Positions 1-12,990 of a stretch of 64,000 bases of DNA are shown here, one piece after another. Source of the stretch: Desmodus rotundus. Taxonomy: Eukaryota; Chordata; Mammalia; Chiroptera; Phyllostomidae. The translations under genes were made by a program, and so were the position numbers. The notes beneath the pieces are model-generated. The model had not been told where the DNA came from, made no database searches, and saw only the letters and a program-made list of their open reading frames with translations. Location of the stretch: NCBI RefSeq assembly GCF_022682495.2, contig NC_071392.1:71880097-71944096 (forward strand), in the 5' to 3' direction. The number at the start of each line of letters is the position of its first letter. Positions within the stretch are counted from its first letter, which is position 1.

Positions 1-1109
1 TAAGCAAGGGGTGAGTCCACGGAAGCATCTTATATTGCCTTTCTAAAACCCCTGGCCCTATCCAGATTTTTTAGCTCTGCCGATTTCTGCATTTTTTCTT
101 CAGGTGAGACTGCCCACACAATTGTGTCTGTGCTGATAACACTCAACCACCACAACTCTTCATAGTTAGAGGGGAGAAAATGTTACTTCTCCCTCTATGT
201 TTCTACCATGTTTTAGATGATTTTAAAGGGGAAAAAAACAGTAAGAATGCTTCTGGAATTACTTTTACAAAGTGAAAAATATGTAATACTTTCAATTTAT
301 GTAGACTAGTATGTTCTGATTTAAATGAAAATTAAGATATTAGTCGAAAATTAAAACTTGCTTAATTGGACCAACACAGGAAGATAAATAGAAGTAGGTG
401 AATCTCTGGCTTATCAGTTCCAAATTCTCTTAAAAGCACACAAAAAATTAACCTACCTCATGTTATTATCTATTTTACTTAAAAATATCTTCAACAATAA
501 ATACTATATAGAAAGAAATATAATAAATGCAAATGTTAGGAGTATAGATGCACAGTTTCTATTTTTCTGTATAACCTAAACTTTTCTACAGTATTTCCTT
601 TATGATGGGGAAAACATTTTAAATAAAGGGAATAAATCACTAAAAGCTGAGTGTCAGGATTCATAAGAAAAATTTATTGTACTTATAAAAATGAACTTAC
701 AGTTGACCACACATAAATACACTGCAGTGAAGTCCCTCAGTGATCTCATCCCAACCAAGCTTCCCTGTTTCACCTCCACACGCTTCCACTCCACACTCCA
801 CACACACATCTCTTAAATGCCTGCTGCTTTTTCCAAATCCACACTTTGCTGATTCTGAGGCCCCACTAATAATAAATAGCATTTTGTTCTTTTACACATA
901 CCTGACCCTAAATATCTTTTAAAGACTGGGCTATGAAGACTTCTTCCTTGTAAAGTCTAGATTTCTTTGGCCCTTTCCTGGAAAAATACTTTTTTCCTGT
1001 GAACTCTCCTATGTAGCATTTTGATATTCTTAACTTTCTGTGTTATTTAAAAATTATTCTTAATATTTTTAATGCCCTTAACACTCTTTAAGATCCTTGG
1101 GACTACGAA
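1..1109. other. AT-rich non-coding stretch
   Basis: No gene, splice-flanked open frame or clear repeat was recognised. The sequence is AT-rich with scattered stops in all frames. A perfect-looking minus-strand donor (GTAAGT) near 699 follows a 61-codon open stretch, but nothing else supports an exon there. Confidence 0.4.
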
Positions 1110-1206
1110 TCACATATTATCTATCTGTACATCCCATTTAAGTGACTGGCAGAGGCTTCTGTTCTGTTCATAATCAGTGCTCAACAAATACCTGTTGAAT
1201 AAAGAA
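1110..1206 (+). repeat. L2 LINE 3' end relic
   Basis: The segment ends in the typical L2 tail 'gtgctcaacaaatacctg' followed by 'ttgaataaag', matching the well-known L2 3' end in sense orientation. It is an ancient, diverged fragment. Recognised from memory of the consensus, with no alignment score available. Confidence 0.6.
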
Positions 1207-1349
1207 CTTAACACTAGTAACAACTAAAGTACAGATCGAAACAAAAGAGAGAAAAAATGGCTCTTAGTATTCAGTTTCCATGAATTTACAAATCATAATG
1301 GTTTTTAAATTTATCCATATACACAGAGGATAAGAAAGATAAATATACA

Positions 1350-1918
1350 AAGGGGGACCCACCTAAAAAAGAATTTATTTATTAAAAATGGTATATTTAT
1401 TCTTATATGTTTGAACTTCAGTAACCTTCAAAGTACTCTCCATTTGATGCAATACACCTACCAAGACATTTTTTTCCATTGCTCAGTTTTTCAACTCATT
1501 GATTTTGATGCCTTATAGTGTTTCTGCCATATTTTTGTTTCACCTCTTCCATATTGGCAAAACATTTCCCTTTGAGAATGTTTTTCATCCAGGGAAACAG
1601 AAAAACGTTGCCTGGGGCAAGATTGGGTAAATGGGGATGGTGGGGCATTGGGGTCATGCATGCCACTTTGGGTCAAAAACTGCTAAAAACTTAGCACAGT
1701 GTAGGCAGGTGCCCTCATAAACCACCCATCATGAAATAGGCAAACACACTGAAAGAGTCTTCAAAAAAATTCACTGAAGCTGAACATAGCCTTTCACAAC
1801 ACCACCAGCTGGTACACTGATACGGATGGCCTCCTAGAACACTCACCTAGCGGGAGAAGCCTGTACTACAAGGGGTCCAACCTCCTGAGATAATTCCAGT
1901 TTTGCAGGGTCCCACCTC
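1350..1918 (-). mobile_element. Degenerate mariner-like element, minus orientation
   Basis: A roughly 570-bp element runs from a terminal motif 'gggggacccaccta' to an imperfect inverted copy near 1905-1918 ('gggtcccacct'). The minus strand between 1491 and 1676 keeps transposase-like protein sequence, with phrases resembling 'FLFPWMKNILKGKCFANMEE' across frames and a 'KQKYGR' stretch, as in the C-terminal part of mariner transposases after the catalytic core. Frames are broken and most of the coding region is missing, so it is an inactive, internally deleted copy. Confidence 0.6.
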
Positions 1919-2163
1919 GCACAATAGGCAGCATTAGTGTCTACAAACACTCATTATAGTTAGTTAAAATTTAGATTTAATATGCATTATTCTGAGTTCT
2001 AAACTTCTGAGGAAACACACTCAAGCAATTAAAACAAGAATGAGAATTACACAGGTCAATGCTAAGAGTATATTCTGCTATATCAGAATAGATGTTTTCT
2101 TAATTTGCTGGAAAAAAAAAGGTAGGAAACAAGCCTGAGAAGAATACTGTGCTACAAGAAGTA

Positions 2164-2721
2164 CTGAATTGGCCAAAAAGTCCATTACATTTTTTCTGTA
2201 CAATAGCTCTAGTAGTGCTTAGTTGTCTTTAACTTCATTGGAAACAATTTTGTTAGATTCTGTTGTGACAGCTGTCATATCAGTGTGCATTTAAAACACT
2301 TACCAAAATTGGTGAATTTTTGTGCAGCCATTTTAATATTGAAGATGGAAGACGATACACAACATTTTCAGTATATTATGCTTTATTATTTCAAGAAAGG
2401 TAAAGATACAACTGAAATGCAAAAAAGGATTTGTGCAGTGTATGGAGAAGGTGCTGTGACTGGTCGAACGTGTTGAAAGTGGTTTGCGAAGTTTCTTGGT
2501 ACTATTAACATTTTGGCCAAATAATTCTTTTCTGATGGGCTGTATTATGCATTGGAAGATGTTTAGCAGCACCTTTGGCCCCTACCTACCAGAAGCCAAT
2601 AGCGGGAGATAGCTGGCATACTCAGAATATGCCAATCAATAAAGTTATTGGTGACAATGAAAAACGAGTCTTTTATTTTTATGGAAAAAACCATACCCAG
2701 TAATAAGGCTTTGCCAATATA
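2164..2721 (+). mobile_element. Mariner element (Mariner1_BT-like), internally deleted
   Basis: The ends resemble the mariner terminal repeats 'ttggccaaaaagt' (left, from 2164) and the complementary 'ggaaaaaacca...' end near 2675-2721. From 2346 a readable N-terminal transposase follows: a start near 2346, then 'FQYIMLYYFKKGK' and 'KRICAVYGEGAVTGRTC', which match the helix-turn-helix part of the transposase. A stop follows at the expected CQKWF position. The catalytic DD34D core is absent. The middle is replaced by a MER5A piece (2495-2603), after which mariner sequence resumes with 'gggagatagc...' up to the 3' end. Non-autonomous and dead. Confidence 0.75.
2495..2603 (-). mobile_element. MER5A (hAT-Charlie) fragment inside the mariner
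   Basis: The stretch from 'ttggtactattaacatttt' through 'gatgtttagcagcacc' to 'ccagaagccaatagc' is the reverse complement of the MER5A consensus core as I recall it. Both flanks are mariner sequence, so it sits where the mariner transposase core should be. Neither MER5A end is present. Confidence 0.7.
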
Positions 2722-3979
2722 TGTGCATGAATTATTATGTGAAAACATCTGGTTTAAGTGAACTCTGAACTAACTTAGGATACTAAGATATCAGCAAATG
2801 GGTCATTTCCCTTTTGTTTATGTACTACCTGTCACAGCATCTTAGAAAGAGTAAGCCCTTGTCATTAAAAATTTTCCTAGTTAGTTTAGCCAACAGGAAT
2901 ATTTCTATAGCAAACCAATCTCAGAAAAAATGAACGAAAGCAGTACAAGTCTTTTTTACATAAATGTGTTCTTGAAAAAACAATTAAAAGGCAAGAAAAA
3001 TCAGACAACTTATTAGCACATTAACAAACACGGTTTTTACAAGCTAATTATCTCCTAATGAAGAATACAATCAGTGATGAAAATAAAAAACCAAATAGGT
3101 AAATAACAAAAATGTAAACCACAAGAACAGTGTATTAACTTGCTAATTCTTAATAGACAATATATTAGAAATTCTAAAATTGTTACCATTAATGAGCAGG
3201 AAAATGGCACAAACAACATGGAACAATTAATAATCTAAAAAAGAAAAACACTTATCTGAATTTAACAGACATTAAGTAATTTTTACTACATTGACCTTGC
3301 AAATTGTCATAGGCTGTCATATTTTAAAACTGTTAGAGAAAAGGTACAGAAATCTGACACCACAGACAGTGTAATGATTGACAGATAATGTTTTTCTAAT
3401 GTAAAAAATGTATTTTATGAATATTAGCATTTTTTTGGATCATGTAACAGCAGGACATAATTGGAAGTAATACATGTAATATCACAACCAAAATCTTTAA
3501 ATGGCCTACGAACCATTATAGAATCTGATGTCCACCCACCTCACAAGCCACAAAGTGTGACTTTGGAACCCCACCTTCTCATAATCCTTCAGCATTCCAG
3601 GATCTCACTCAGAGCCTCTAAATATGCTGTTCTTTCTTACTGATCCACTCTCCCAGTACCTCTGTGCTCATTCTTTCTGCTACTTTTCTCATTCTGTTAT
3701 TTAATCTTCTTAGTTACATATTACACCTGGGTAAAATAATTTCCTAACAGTATTTAATTCCACTCTTCTCCACTGAACACTTGCATAGTGGTGAGGTACA
3801 TAACTGCCTTATTCAGTTAAGAGGACTCTGACATTTGGCATAAAAGACAGAAAACATTCAACAAATGTTTAGACAACCAAATGAATGACTAAATATATGG
3901 ATATAAATATAAATACAGAGAGAGAATACCTTCACTAAATCTTAAATAAAATAAGCTGTACAACTACTACAAAACTTAC
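2722..3979. other. AT-rich non-coding stretch
   Basis: No gene or clear repeat seen. The sequence is AT-rich and possibly intronic to the minus-strand gene, if that gene extends this far. Confidence 0.35.
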
Positions 3980-4155
3980 TTCATAGCACCTTAGCATTGT
4001 ACAAATTGAAAAGGACCTTCGTTTTTCAGAAAGTAAAGGCCAGAGAGGATAAATGAGTAGCCTGCAGTCACATGCAGCTAATTAATCATAGATCAAGAAA
4101 AGAATCCAGATCTCCTGACTTGCAAGACAGTCACTACTCTACTTGTGCTTTCAGA
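3980..4155 (+). repeat. MIR SINE relic, plus orientation
   Basis: The order of motifs fits the MIR core: an 'aaggccagagagg' block, then a 'gcctgcagtcacatgcagct' block corresponding to 'aaggtcacacagct', then 'agaatccagatctcctgactt' and an ending with 'ctctacttgtgcttt'. It is heavily diverged, as expected for an ancient SINE. Confidence 0.65.
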
Positions 4156-4159
4156 GTCA

Positions 4160-6857
4160 AATCTTACAGGGATGGGAAAAATGATTAACAAGGGTCTAAC
4201 TTTATAGTTTTGTGGCAAAATATTTTTTAAAACTTTCAAAATACTTTGGAAAAATCTTTCATCATATTTTATATCCACATATTAAATATTAAAACTTACT
4301 TTAAATGAAAGCTAAAACTAAAAAAAAAATGCCTTATATTGAGGGAGGTTCAATTAGAACATGAGTATTCCAGCAAAATGTATCATTAGTCCAGCAAAGC
4401 AAAAATTTAAACTGTTAAAATTTACTTATTAATGTTTTAGGATTTTTGTTGTATTCAAATACAGAGCTAACCTTAAGGGAACAAGCAAGTGACAAGTAAA
4501 GGTGGAGAAATTAAAATAGAAAATTCACAGTTTTATGCAAAATGTTTTACCATTGATTTACAACAATCTCTAACCTTAACACCATAAACTCTAAAGGAAA
4601 TAGCCTAATAGCCTATTTAGGACCTCCCAAAAGATCATCAGCATTTGTGGGTTTTAAACTCAGACAATTTAAAGTAAATTGTGATTTAGTCTACTTACCA
4701 TTGTGTTTTAAAAAGGAGAAACCTTGACTTACCACTATTAACATCCTCTATTACATGATAAGTACTAATTAGCCAGTATAGTTCCATTGCATTTTAATGA
4801 ATATCTATTTAAAAAATTGTAATAGAAGAAACTTTTACATGTCAGGTAAAATTCTAATAGCTGATATATTGTATATATTTTGCAGATGCACTGTATGTTT
4901 TGCTAATTCATTATACTATTACTTTTATATTGTTTCTCAAATAAAAATTTAGTAAATATTAGACTCTTAAAGTATAAAGATAGAAATGTATTTAAAATAT
5001 AAACAAACAGATCCCTGACATTCAATACCACATATTTATTTTTAAAATTCTCATTTAAGATGTCCAAGATAAGTATGTTGTGAATAAAAGCAGTTTACAA
5101 AATTGGTAAAAAATATACATATACAAGCTTATATATGTGTGTACACATATACACATGAGTATATATTTTACATATAAATATAAAAGCTGAAAGGATACAA
5201 AAAAAGGTGGCAGTAGTTTTATCTAACAACAGGACTAGGCGATGGGAGTGCATTCGGGGGGAGTGGGACAGCTTCTGCTTTCTGGTTGTACCTATATTGC
5301 TTGAATGGTTTCAAAACTATGACGACACAAAAACAAAATCTCAGCCAAATATATTTAAGACCTGATTCAAGTCCACTATATCTCCTGAGACAGAAAAGAA
5401 TGTATGTATGGAGACAGAGTAGTTTCTCCACTTACATAACAAACTTTGGCTTAGAATGGCTGAGGAGGGGCTGTGGAGGAAGTGCGCAGGGGTGGGGGGA
5501 GTACTTCGCTTCCTCACAGGAGGGTTCACTGGCTGGAATGGCAAAGTTTTGAAAAGCTCCAAACAACAGGTATTTGCCATTGTCTACAGAATTATTTGAG
5601 AACTTTAACAACCTGTACGGTCATACACCTGTACATAATGGTTGAGTATCAGCCCTGGACACACTCTTCATATCTAGCACTACTACCTATTACATAGGTA
5701 ATGTACCTCCCTGGATAAATGCCAAACCCACAAATTCCGCAATTATTAGATACTATACTGACCTCCAGAATCCTATCAGTTGATAAATGAAGAGAGAAAA
5801 ATTTTAAGGGCTTGTAAGATGACATCAAGCTTGCTTTTTTAAAGAGAAGTACCAGTATTCTGATGTGACAAAACCAGAATGGCCCAAATATTATGATACA
5901 TTTATGAACAATCCACATATTTATACGCTCATTTGACTATACCAGCAACAAAAAAAGAATTTTGTGATTAAAGCTCACTTTTGGAGGCAACCACTTCACT
6001 ATAACTTTTATTTTTTGCTGTGTAGGTAATGTGCCACAATATTGCCCTAAATAACTTAGAATATAGAATTTAAATGCTTTTTCAAAAAAAAATCTTAAGA
6101 GGTTAAGAAATTATTTCAGGATATGCTGACAGATTTCTTCCTAAAAGTGACAGTAATTTCCTAGGCAACGCATTTCATAGTATCAAATGAATGAATATTA
6201 GACACATGCTAAACCAGGTTAACAAAATTTAGAGGGGACAGGTAATAACCAAGTACAGCTGTTTTTATTTAAATATTTACTTAATATAGAAAAAATGGGA
6301 GAAATTAGTGTTCAGGAGTAATGCTCTTACAGACTTATGTGATAAGCGTTTTCTCAAAAACTAAAAACTTTTTGCCAACCCACAAACACACATACACACA
6401 TGAACAAATAATCAATTCTATTGCATTCTACAACTGCTTTAGCTTTGGTCTTTACATATCCATGAGAGTGTCTAAATTACTAAAAAATTGCCAAACTGAT
6501 TTCCCTATTTCAGTTTCTTCCTGATAGAAAAAATAAACAGAAAAATAATTTATAAGATAATCAGGGAAAATGGAACAATGACTGACTTGATAAATGATTA
6601 TATAAAGGAATTACTGTTAAATTATTTTAGGTAAAATAATAAAACTGTATACTTATGAATGTGAATGTATACAAATAGAGAGGAAGACATACATAGGTGT
6701 GTGTGTATATACATGCAACATAATATTTCATAATCTTAAAAAATTGGGTAATATTTCAGTAGTATAATACTGTTGTGGTATGTACTCATTCGTGTATGTC
6801 ATATATATGAATAATTTTGGAACATTTTTCTTTTACAGCCTAAAATATTTATGGTTT
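4160..6857. other. AT-rich non-coding stretch with a TA/CA-rich patch
   Basis: No supported gene. A TA/TG/CA-rich microsatellite-like patch lies at about 5105-5180. Several consensus-like minus-strand donors (for example near 4293 and 4697) occur without matching open frames and are treated as chance. Some old repeats too diverged to name may be present. Confidence 0.35.
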
Positions 6858-8281
6858 AAATTATATAATTCAAGTTAGGTGATGTGGAGTCACTGGGGGT
6901 CTCCAAGGTGGGTACAACAGTGTCAGCCAGGTTGATGGAATCAGATATGGCACCGTCTCCTGGCTCTGTGGAGGGAGGGCCCAGAAAAGGGACCATAGCC
7001 TCTGCTTGCCTTGATGCCAGTCACTTCAGCCTCCCCCTACATGCTCAGCCTCCCCCCCAAGCTGCCACCCCATCGCCAGAGCCCAGAGGGTAGATGAGGG
7101 AACTGAAGCTCAGGGAAGCTTCAGAATGTATGTGTAGAGGGTGGGAAGATGGCGGCAAGGTACATGGGAGCTGAATCCACTTGCTCGTGCACCCAACTGT
7201 GACCCCTAGGCAATCGTCCAAGGAATAGAGTGAACAGCAAACGACTGCAGCTGACATGATGTTTGGAAGCCAAAGGTTGCAGAGGATGATTAAAAACGGA
7301 CATGTAAGACAGTAAGACCTGGAGCTGTGACAGACCAAAGACAGATCCGGAAAAAAGTCAGAAGGTGAACACCAACAGCTGAGACAAAGTTCAATCTGCT
7401 GTCCTTCAGAACGTGCATTTTACTTTTTTGTTACTTATTTTATTTCTCATCTTTCCATTTAGTTTTTTTGTTTTGTTTGTTTTCATTGCCTGATTGGTTT
7501 TCTTTATTCTCCCTTTCATATTGCATTTTAACTTTTCTTCTTTCACTTCACTCATATTCTAATAACACACTACTCTTGGTCTTTTACTTTTTATTCATTT
7601 TATTCAGATTGTATATTTCTTATCATACTATTGTTATTCCAAATCCCACACAGCACCCTTCCCTGGTCTTAATCCATTTTGCCATCTCCCTGAGCTTGAT
7701 TACTGTTGTGGTTAACTTTATTCTCTCACACTACGCCAAGTTTCTATCCCTTACTCTTACTATATCTCAACAACTAACTATGCATAAAAGTGCTCTACTT
7801 TCTAAAGTCAGATCACATTCTTTTTCTCTTCTAATAAAAGTCTTCTCTCTTTTTCACCTTTTATAAAAAGTGGCTAGTTGGGTGAAATATCACAGTTTTT
7901 GTTGTACTTCTCCAAAAGATTTCCTATCTCTACTTGTTAGTACTTTAAATTCCATTGAATACTTGCCCTCTGCCTTACTCCATTTCACCTTTGCCATGCA
8001 CCTGATCATATACAACACAAAGTGGGAGCTGAGACTACCAGTAAGCCCGCTGGAGGGGAGAACCCACCACAAGGAGCCACCAACAGGTAAAACCCAAGTA
8101 AACACAAAAAGAGCCCACAGAAATGGAGGAAAGGGCAACCCTAGAGCATCCGGACAAGCAGATCAAAGAGACTGCACCACCGAGTCCCACAGAACTCCTA
8201 CCACAGAAGTTCACCCTATGGACACATCTGGCAAAGCAGAGCATCGGGAATCGCAGAAACAAACAAAAAGAGTCACCTAAA

Positions 8282-9168
8282 ATGGGGAGACAAAGAATGA
8301 ATCCACAACTGAGAGGAATGGAAGACTCTCCAGTAAAAGAACTAAATGAAATGGAGGCAAGCAAACTATCAGACACAGAATTCATAAGAATGGTGATAAG
8401 GAACTCAAAGACAACTACAGGGAACTGAGTGGGAAATAAAACAGCATGAAAAAGGAAATAGAAACTATAAACAAGAACAGGAAGAAATGAAGAATACAAT
8501 TTCTGAAATAAAAATACACTAGAAGGAATGACAAGCAGGCTGGATGAAATAGAGGGCTGAAATAGTGAGCTGGAAGACAAGGTAGAAAGAAACACCCATG
8601 TAGAGCAGCTGCATGAAAAAAGACTCAAAAAAATATGAAGATAGCTTAAGGGAACTACAAAACAACATGAAATGCAACATTCAAATCACAAGAATTCCAG
8701 AAGGAGAAGAAAGAAACAAGGGATAGAAACCCTGTTCAAAAAAATAATGACAGAAAACTTCCAAAACCTGAGAGGGGAAAATCCATTCAAGTTAAGGAAG
8801 CACAGAGGGTCTCAATCAACATGAACCCAAAGTGGCCTATTCCAAGACACATCATAATTAAAATGGCAAAATTCAAAGACAAAGAGAGAATCTTAAAGGC
8901 AGCAAGGGAGAAACAGGAAGTAACATATAAGGGAGCCCTGATAAGACTAGCACCTGATTTCTCAACAGAAACACTATAAGCCAAAAGGGAATGGCAAGAA
9001 ATATTCCAAGTAATGAAAAGCAAAGGCCTGAAACCAAGACTACTCTACCCAGCAAGGCTCTCAGTTAAAATGGAAGGCCAAATAAGGAGCTTCCCAGAAA
9101 AAAGTAGACTGAAAGAATACACTTCCACCAAACCAGCACTGCAAGATATGCTACAGGGACTGCTTTAA
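8282..9168 (+). pseudogene. L1 ORF1 remnant (RNA-binding chaperone), broken
   Basis: ORF1p is the trimeric nucleic-acid-binding chaperone of the L1 ribonucleoprotein particle. The copy opens with MGRQRMNPQLRG and runs through a Glu/Lys-rich coiled-coil section ('SELEDKVERNTHVEQLHEKR'), an RRM-type core ('NNIRITGIPEGEE', 'ENFPNL') and a C-terminal domain ending in 'KPALQDMLQGLL' with a stop at 9166-9168. The length, about 296 codons, is normal for mammalian ORF1. It is interrupted: the first reading frame ends at 8428, and frameshifts and stops occur around 8430, 8630 and 8720. The upstream frame is open from 8123, without a stop before the usual ATG. Confidence 0.85.
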
Positions 9169-9230
9169 AAAGAGGAAGAAAAAGAGCAAGCAAGAGAGAG
9201 GAACACAAGTACAAAAGGGGAAAAACGAGT

Positions 9231-12200
9231 AAATACCTATCAATAATACCTTAAATGTTAATGGATTAAATGTTCCAATCAAAAGACATAGGACAGCTGA
9301 ATGGATGAGAAAACATGACCCACATATATGATGTCACAAGAGACACACCCACCTCAGAACAAAAGACCTACACTGACTGACAGTGAAGGGTTGGGAAAAA
9401 AATATTCCAAGCAAATATGCAGAGAAAAAAAGCTGGTGTAGCAATACTTACATCAGACAAAATAGACTTCAAAACAAAGGCCATAAAAACAGATACAGAG
9501 ACACTTCATAATACTCAAGGGAAGAATCCATCAAGATGACATAAACATTGTAAACATATATGCATCCAAAAAAGGCGCAGTCAATATATAAGGAAAATCT
9601 TGTAGGACTTCAAGAAAGACATAGACAGCAACACACTTATATTACCGGTTTTTAACACCATACGGTCAAAAATGGATAGATCTTCCAAACAAAATAAAAA
9701 CAAGGAAACTGTGGCACTGAACAATGCCCTAGATCAAATGGACTTAACCAATATAGACAGAACCTTTCATCCCAAAGAAGCAAATTACATTTTTTTCAAA
9801 TGCACATGAAATATTTTCAAAGACAGATCACATGATAGGACACAAAAAAAGCCTCAACAAATTCAAGAAAACTGAAATCATATCAAGCATTTTCTCTAAA
9901 CATAAGGGCCTGAAACTAAAAACCAACCTCAAGGAAGAAACTCAAAAACACTCAAATTCACAGAGATTGAATAGCATGCTATTAAAAAATGGATGGGTTA
10001 ATAATGAGATCAAGGAAGAAATCAAAAAGTTTCTGGAAACAAATGAAAATGAACACACAACACTCCAAAACTTCTGGGACAGAGTAAAGGCAGTCCTGAG
10101 AGGGAAGTTCACAGCGATACAGGCCTACTTAAAAAAAAAGAAACAGTTCAAATAAACAACCTAACCCTATATCTACAAGAACTAGAGGAACAAAAACAAA
10201 CAAATCCCAGAGCAAGTAGAAGGAAGGAAATAACCAAGATGAGAGAAGAATTAAATGACATTGAGACTAAAAGAACAATTCAAAGGACCAATAAATTCAG
10301 GAGCCTGTTCTTTGAAAAGATAAACAAAATCAACAAGCCTTTAAGTAGACTCATCGAGAAAAAAAGAGGAAGGACCCAAATAAATAAAATCAGAAATGAA
10401 AGAGGAGAGATTACAACTGATACCACAGAGATACAAAGGATTGTAAGAAATTACTACAACTATATGCCATGAAATTTGAAAACCCGGGTGAAATGGACAA
10501 ATGAAGCTGGTGAAATCGAAGTAGTAATCAAAAAGGCCTGGCTCACAAAAGCCCTGGACCAGACAATTTCATGGGAGAATTTTACAAAACATTTAAGGAA
10601 GAACTAACCACTATCCATCCCAGACTACTCCAAAAAATCCAAGAAAAGGGAAGACTCCCAAACTTTTCCTATGAAACCAGCATCATCCTAATCCCAAACC
10701 CAGATAAAGACACAACAAAGAAAGAAAGCCACAGGCCAATACCACTGATGAATATAAACACTGAAATCCTCAACAAAATATTGGCAAACCGCATCCAGAA
10801 ATACACAAAAAAGATCTTATACCATGATCCAGTGGGATTCATCCAGGGATACAAGGATGGTACAATACTCGCAAATCAATAAATGCAATACATCACATAA
10901 ACAAAAGGAAAGAGAAAAAAATCACATGATCTTATCAATAGTTGCAGAAAAAGTATGTCATAAGGTACAGCACTCATTTATGATAAAAACACTCAACAAA
11001 GTGGGAGTACAGGGAGCATACCGCAACATAATAAAGGCCATATATGAGAAATCTACAGCCAACATCATACTCAATGGGCAAAAACTAAAAGCTTTCCCAC
11101 TAAGATCAAGAACAAGACAAGGATGTCCACTTTCACCACTTCTATTCCACATAGTATTGGAAGTCCTAGCCACAGCAATCACACACACAAAAAGAAATGA
11201 AAGGCAACCAAAATGAAAAGGATGGAGTAAAACTGTCACTGTTTGCAGATGACACAATAAGTGTACATAGAAAAACCTATAGACTCCACCAAAAAAATTC
11301 TCGACCTAGTAAGTGAATTTGGCAAAACAGCAGGATACAAAGTCAATACAAAGTCATATACAAAGTCAAATTTGATATTCAGAAATTAAAGGCATTTTTG
11401 TACACCAACAATAAAATACCAGAAACAAAAATCAGGAAATAATCCCATCTGCTATAGCAACAGGAAAAATAAAGTACTTAGGAATAAACATAACCAAGGA
11501 GGTAAAAGACTTGTACTCAGAAAGCTATAGATCACTGAAGAAAGAAATTAAGGAAAACACAAATAAATGGCAAAATATACTGTGTTCATAGATTGGAAGA
11601 ATTAACATCATGAAATGTCCATACTAGCCAAAGCAATTTATAAATTCAATGCAATCCCTATTAAAATTCCAATGACATATTCCAGATATAGAACAAACAT
11701 TTCAAAAATTTATATTGAACCATAAATGACCCCAAATAGTCTCAGCAATTTTGAGAAAGAAGGACAAAGTATGAGGGATCACAATACCTGATATCAAACT
11801 GTATTACAAAGCCACTATAATCAAAACAGTCTGGTACTGGCATAAGAATAGGCACATAGATAAATGGAACAGAATAGAGAGCCCAGAAATAAAGCCAAGT
11901 TTCCATTGTCAATTAATATTCGACAAAGGGAACAGAAGCATAAAATGTAGTAAAATAGCCTCTTCAACAAATGGTGTTGAAAGAGCTGGACAGCTACATG
12001 CAAAAAAATGAAACTCGCCCACCAACTTATACCACAAACAAAAATAAACTCAAGATGGATAAAAGACTTCAATATATGTCATGACACCATAAAAGTCCTA
12101 GAGGAGAACATAGGGAGAAAAACCTCAGATATCCCATGCAGCAATATTTTCACTGATATGTACCCTAGAGCAAGAGACATGAAGGAAAGAATAAACAAAT

Positions 12201-12990
12201 GGGACGCCAGGAAAACAAAAAGCTTCCACATGGCTAAAGAAAACATCAGGAAAATGAAAAGGGAACCAACCATATGAAAAAATATATTTGCAAATGATAC
12301 CTCAGACAAGGGTTTGATCTCCAAATTATATAAATAACTCATGCAACTCTACTCCAGAAAGATGAACAACCCAATTAAAAAATGGGCAAAGGACCTGAAC
12401 AGACACTTCTCCAAGGAGGGCATACAGAGGGTCCAGAGACATATGAAAGGATGCTCAGCATCAGTAGCCCTCAGAGAAATGCAAATTAAAACCACAATGA
12501 GATACCACTTCACACCAGTCAGAATGGCTACCATAACCAAATCAACAAACAACAAGGGCTGGTGAGGTTGTGGAAAAAGGGAACCCTAGTGCACTTTTGG
12601 TGGGAATGAAGACTGGTGCAGCCACTGTGGAAAACGGTATCGAATTTCCTCAGAAAACTAAAAATGGAACTGCCTTTTGACCCGGTAATTCCACTGTTGG
12701 AATTATACCCTAAGAATCCTAAAACACCAATCCAAAAGAACCTATGCACCCCAATGTTCATAGCAGTGCACTTTAAAATTGCCAAGTGTTGGAAGCAACC
12801 TAAGTGCTCATCAGTAATACATGGATCAAAATGTATGGTATATTTGCACAGTGGAATACTACGCAGCAGAAAGAAAGGAGCTCCTACTCTTTGCGACAGC
12901 ATGAATAGATCTGGAGAGCATTATGCTAAGTGAAATAAGCCAGGCAGTAAAAGCAAATACCATATGATCTCACCTATAAGTGGAACCTAA
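9231..12990 (+). pseudogene. L1 ORF2 remnant (endonuclease-reverse transcriptase), broken
   Basis: ORF2p nicks target DNA and reverse-transcribes L1 RNA. Recognisable blocks in order are the endonuclease region (about 9300-9800), the reverse transcriptase region with '[20 protein letters not shown]' near 10740, 'GCPLSPLLF' near 11120, the catalytic FADD at 11242-11253, and the C-terminal region with '[18 protein letters not shown]' near 12665 and 'IMLSEISQ' near 12920. At least ten separate frame fragments are needed to cover it, so it cannot make an active enzyme. The FADD motif itself is intact. Confidence 0.88.

Noticed and set aside
699..882. Minus-strand open stretch with a GTAAGT donor
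   Set aside because: No matching acceptor in phase with the known exons and no recognisable protein.
7468..8280. Plus-strand frames of 132 and 136 codons
   Set aside because: They lie in the L1 5' UTR and look like low-complexity Ser/Phe/Leu-rich translation; the second merges into the L1 ORF1 leader.
8035..8628. 197-codon open frame on the minus strand
   Set aside because: It is antisense to the L1 5' UTR/ORF1 region, is rich in Ser/Phe/Leu, and has no promoter, splice or homology support.
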